From: Cytospora piceicola
Taxonomy: Eukaryota > Ascomycota > Sordariomycetes > Diaporthales > Cytosporaceae
DNA: 64,000 nt
Direction of reading: 5' to 3'
Assembly (NCBI GenBank): GCA_023375675.1
Contig: JALQBC010000002.1
Coordinates: forward strand, 186,001-250,000
Below the pieces are notes generated by a model, which saw only the letters and a program-made list of their open reading frames with translations, was not told where the DNA came from and searched no databases. Position numbers and translations under genes: made by a program. Positions within the stretch are counted from its first letter, which is position 1. Each line of letters starts with the position of its first letter. Below are positions 59,802 to 64,000 of the stretch, in pieces.

Positions 59802-59957
59802 GCGTTTATAAACTCGGCTAAAGATAATAAGATATCGGCGTTTATAAACTCGGCTAAAAATAATAAAATATCGGTATTTATAAACTCGGCTAAAGACGAT
59901 AAGATATTAGCGTTTATAAACTCGGCTAAAGACGATAAAATATCGGCGTTTACAGAA
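59802..59957. repeat. 36-bp tandem repeat, four full copies plus a partial
   Basis: Unit starts at 59802, 59838, 59874, 59910 and 59946 (exactly 36 bp apart). Read on the minus strand it stays open and encodes a 12-aa repeat of the type ILSSLAEFINAD. The period being a multiple of three, with few stops, is unusual for this block. Confidence 0.9.
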
Positions 59958-62900
59958 TAAGCGTTACGTAGTATATAAATACCGAGCAAGATAAATTCGT
60001 TAAACTAACTTTATCTTAATAGTAAATATAAACCCGCTTTAAGTAACTAAAAACGATATTATCTTAGTCGATATATAGTCTTCCTTCGAAAGGCTAATAT
60101 TCGAGAATATTAAGTAAATCGAGTAAGTCGTTCTACTCTATACCTTAATAAAAACTAACTAGTCTGTTACTTTAAATAGTTTATTAAACCTAAAAGTAGT
60201 AGTTTTAGCCTTCCCGATATTCTTTAAATAAAAGTATAACTACTACCGGATAATAAATAATAACCTACTACCTTTTATAAACGGTATATTCTATATAGAG
60301 TAAAAAGGGGTTTTTAAAAGTTAGCTAAGCTATTATTATCTTAATACTATTACGTTCGACGGTAATTTTTTTTATCCGGGCCGCTATTATAAGAGCCCCG
60401 AGTACGTTGTAATAGACTTCTGTATATAGCTTAATAACCCTAATAATTACTTTAAAGAAACCGAGAAGCCGGTAGTTTAAGTTTATAATCTTTAGCTATA
60501 TAACCTTTTAGTTTAAATTAAGTAACGTTATAATAATATCTTCCCTTACTAAAGTAACGGCGAATATAACTAAAGTACGTTCCCTTTTATATTAACGTAA
60601 TAGACTATTTATAAAACAGAACTAACTTTAGCGTATAGGCTAATAGGTCGGAACGTTTACTAAAAGCTAAAAGATTAACTATAGTAGAATCTATTAAGAC
60701 TAACCTATACTTAAGATATATATATAGGTTTAGACGCCTTATATAAAGTAATTACTCTTACCTTAAATATTCTTAAGGGTTATTAACGAGATAAAGCTTA
60801 ATAGATAATAATATAGATTATATACTCTATACTTATATACACTCCTTTTATATATATATAAACAGACTAGATTCCGGATCGGTTTCCTTTTTACTTTATT
60901 AATTTAATATAATATATAACTACGTTTAGAAAATATAGTATATATACTATTACCTATACTTACTTTCGGCTAGTTTTTATAAGAACCTAACTTCTCTCGG
61001 CTTACTATAGATTATAATAGCTTTAAAGACTTAAGGTATTTATAAACCGAAAGAAGAAAAGATATAGCTTACCGTACTAAAGTTTATTATAAGGTTTATT
61101 ATCGATCTATATTAGCTTTTAATTATCTCTTTCCCGTATAATCTATAGTTTCGGATCTAATACTATATAAGAAGCTAACACCGCGATAATAATTAGCTAG
61201 CGAACTTCTTTCCTTATACTTAAAGCGGCTTTACCTTATTTATAGGTTTTAAAAAAATATAGATAAAAGTTATATATAAATATTAACTTTAAAACGTTAC
61301 TACTATAGCTACTTTTTTAAATCCTATTCCTTTATATAATACTACTTAAACCCTGTACTTAATACCTATTCTACCTTTTTAGCCGTCGGATTACTCGGCG
61401 ATAGCTTAAACGATACTTTTAGGTACTGTTTTTACCTTACCGCTAAAGCTTAGACCTCGATAAGCCGGGTCGTTTTTAAAGTATTATCGTAATAAAAGAA
61501 AAGATAACTTTAGTAGGTAAAGACCTTTATAAAAGATTTAATAATAGTATAGAAAGGATAGAAAAGTTACGGCCGGTTAACTTTCCTTTAAATCCTCGAT
61601 AAGTAGTAAAGCTAGCTAAAATCTATAGTAATAGTAGCGCCGAATAAGACTAGCAGCTTATACTCGAACGAAAAGAACGTATACTACTATAGCTATAGCG
61701 TTTTTAAGCTTTCCGGTATACTTTTAAACTCCCTTAGTATCTAGATTTAAAGTAAGACGTGCTCGAAGGTCGTTAAGGCTACGTACTGTCTTATATTAGC
61801 CGCTTACTTATATACCGAAAAGGCCGATATATTTAAAAAAGATAAAGTAGTTTATATTCCGAATATATTAACGAGATAAGTAGTTTACTCCGGCGTAATA
61901 GGAGGGCGTAGTTATAGCACTTTATCTTACTTTAGTTAATATAGTACGGCTTTTAAGTAAAATAGTTAAGATTAATATAAAGCGAGTTATAGTATAAATA
62001 ACTGCTATTATACTTAATAAACAGCCTATACTTAACTAGGTTATCGAGCTAAATCCCGCTTTATAGCTAATACTTTATCGAAAACTAAGCTAGCACCTTA
62101 AATAATATAGTAATATAGTCCCCTTCCTTATAAAACTTTATATTATTAGTACTATACCGGCCTTAAGGTAAACGATTTACTATATAAGGTATAACTAGCT
62201 TCGGGTATACTATCGGCTTAAAATTCTACGTTAAAGTTTTTAATAACACCGCCTTCTACTCGAAGGTTAAAAGGACGTATATATTAAAATACTCGCGTAT
62301 AACGCTCTATAAGTTTATTAGCTTAGCTATACGTTAGTTTAGCCTTTACTTCGTTTTATATATAAGCTAAGAAACCCCCTTCTACTATATAAAAACTTTA
62401 TTTAACCGCTTAATATTATAGACAGGTATAACCTTAAAGTAATTCCTATAGTAGTTTTAACGCTTCCTTAAAGCGTAGGTTTTAAAGTCTATACCGGAAC
62501 CGACCGGGTAATTACTTAAGTACTTTAAAAGGCTACCGATAAGAATATAACAAAACACTTTATCGCCGTTATAGTTATAGGCTAATAGCTAAATCTGTCT
62601 CTTATAAGGCTATATCGCTAAAAGGTCGACGGTAATAAAGGTATAGCCTATAGCCTTATTGTAGATCTCTTATTAATATTATATACGTATATAGCGCTAT
62701 AGATTCTATAGCTATAAGAAAAGCCTTTTATAAAGGATACCGTCGAGCTGCCTTTCGTAACACTAATATATTAAGCTTTATTCGTCGTCTATAATAGCGT
62801 TATAATACTAAGCAGAAAGCCTTTTATACTTCCCGACGTCGTAGCTAAATACTTTTAACCTTTAACGTTATCGGAGTATCCGACAGTTACTTATAGCTAT

Positions 62901-64000
62901 TCTTAAAGTCGAAATACCTCGAATATTATCTTAATCTATTACTATAATAATCGAAGCGCTTAACCTTATTACCTACGATAATAACAGTCTTATATAGCTT
63001 TTAAAAAACTATAGTTTAGCTAAAAACACTTTTATCTATTAAGGTATATATATATTTATTATAACTCTTTTATATAATTTAATATAAGTAACTTGTTAAA
63101 TTCGGGTTTCTTTATAGTAAAGAGCGTAATTATCTTTTATACCGGAAATACACTTTAAAAGACTAATAATATAATATATAAGTATAACTGTAAACGAGTA
63201 GTAAAGTACGAAAACACCGATATATAATAACGTTAAATAAGATTCCTTTACTTCCTACTTATTTAAAACTTTTTACCTAATTTAAAGGTTATCTTATAAG
63301 CGGTATTAATAATTAGCGAAACACGACAGATATAATAACTTACTTTTATTTACTACTTTATCTAACGCTCTTTAAGATAGCTATAATCTTAAATAAGCTA
63401 AGCGGCTGTTTTTAGTCTACGACGTATAAGAAACTATAAACGATATAGTAGCGGTTTTCGGCTTATACTTTAAGTATATAAAAGGAGACGAGGTTATCGA
63501 TAAAGCCGACCTGTATACCGGTTATACCGGTTAGCTCTTTTATAGTTATAGTCTTTAAGGTATCGGTAATATATATATAATAAAACTTCCGAATATCGTC
63601 TTTACTCTTTTTTAACTTATACCGAAAGGGGTTTATAAAGTAATCGAAACCTAGTTAGTCGAAAGCCTTATCTATAACCTACTTCCTTTCCGTATCCGAA
63701 AAGATAAAGGTATCTTTTTTAGACCTATTTTACTTAGAATATAGGATAATATAAAACACCTCGGTATTAAAGTGTAAAGGCTTAATCTAAAACCGTATAG
63801 TATTATTAACGTCCCTGTTATAAATAAAACCGTTGTTTAATATAGTTAACGGCTTTATACTCGAGGAGACAGGTTTAGGATATATTAGTACTAGTTTATA
63901 AAACGATAAGAGTTAAGACTTATATAAAAGATATAAGACTTTAAAGATAAGATCTTAAATCGTTAACGGTTTTATACTAGAGAAGGGTTTAGGATATATT

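Larger units (their letters stand above)
54480..64000. other. AT-rich block with RIP-like dinucleotide bias
   Basis: From about 54,480 the composition changes abruptly to A+T-rich and stays so to the window end. CpA and TpG nearly vanish (for example none in 60,001-60,060) while TpA is extremely frequent and CpG survives in many places. This is the signature of repeat-induced point mutation, which changes C to T mainly in CpA on both strands of duplicated DNA. No intact reading frame longer than about 80 codons exists, and no transposase, reverse transcriptase or integrase motif can be read. The block is most likely built on old transposons and tandem repeats and is probably heterochromatic (subtelomeric, centromeric, or an AT-isochore); which one is unknown. 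Confidence 0.85.

Noticed and set aside
55509..59957. CRISPR-like array
   Set aside because: Repeats are contiguous tandem units without unique spacers, in a fungal nuclear RIP block.
54480..64000. Transposon open reading frames or reverse-transcriptase motifs
   Set aside because: Stops are too dense and RIP too deep to read any motif; naming a class would be a guess.

Overview
The window comes from a filamentous ascomycete nuclear genome. Genes carry short (mostly 54-220 bp) GT-AG introns with CTAAC/CTGAC-like branch points. The protein set is typically fungal: ERG4, Zn2Cys6 regulators, a PL3 pectate lyase and small secreted proteins. The last 9.5 kb looks like repeat-induced point mutation (RIP). 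The pectate lyase, the expansin-like protein and an effector-like protein suggest a plant-associated fungus, probably a Sordariomycete; that is inference. Exon structures below were built by hand from splice signals, reading frame and family conservation.

Region 1 (1-23.4 kb) is a housekeeping block: ergosterol ERG4; V-ATPase subunit c diverging from the snoRNP/spliceosome protein SNU13; a SAC/hSac2 phosphoinositide phosphatase; a BMT6-like 25S rRNA methyltransferase; a YPR011C-like mitochondrial carrier; ribosomal protein eL18 converging on a mitochondrial MRM2-type rRNA methyltransferase; a long coiled-coil protein diverging from the OST3/OST6 subunit of oligosaccharyltransferase.

Region 2 (23.4-38.2 kb) is looser and accessory-like: long intergenic stretches, a secreted PL3 pectate lyase with a poly-Asp/Ser/Gly linker, a secreted-protein gene broken by an in-frame TAG, an atypical short-chain dehydrogenase, a frameshifted CorA-like transporter pseudogene, an RlpA/expansin-like secreted protein and an 8-cysteine small secreted protein.

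Region 3 (38.2-46.3 kb) has three reverse-strand genes: an 850-aa Zn2Cys6 regulator, mitochondrial malonyl-CoA:ACP transacylase, and a 698-aa protein joining a Zn2Cys6 DNA-binding domain to a maltose/galactoside-type O-acetyltransferase. The zinc cluster of the last is interrupted by a 54-nt intron with no in-frame stop.

Region 4 (46.3-54.5 kb) has no gene I can support. Region 5 (about 54.48 kb to the end) is an AT-rich block almost without CpA/TpG and full of TpA, with several families of tandem repeats including TTAACC-like arrays. It looks like heavily RIP-mutated heterochromatin built on old repeats. I see no CRISPR, tRNA or rRNA gene, and no clearly new multi-gene system. The best candidates for a second look are the regulator-acetyltransferase fusion with its in-frame intron, the secreted-protein locus, and the repeat structure of the RIP block.
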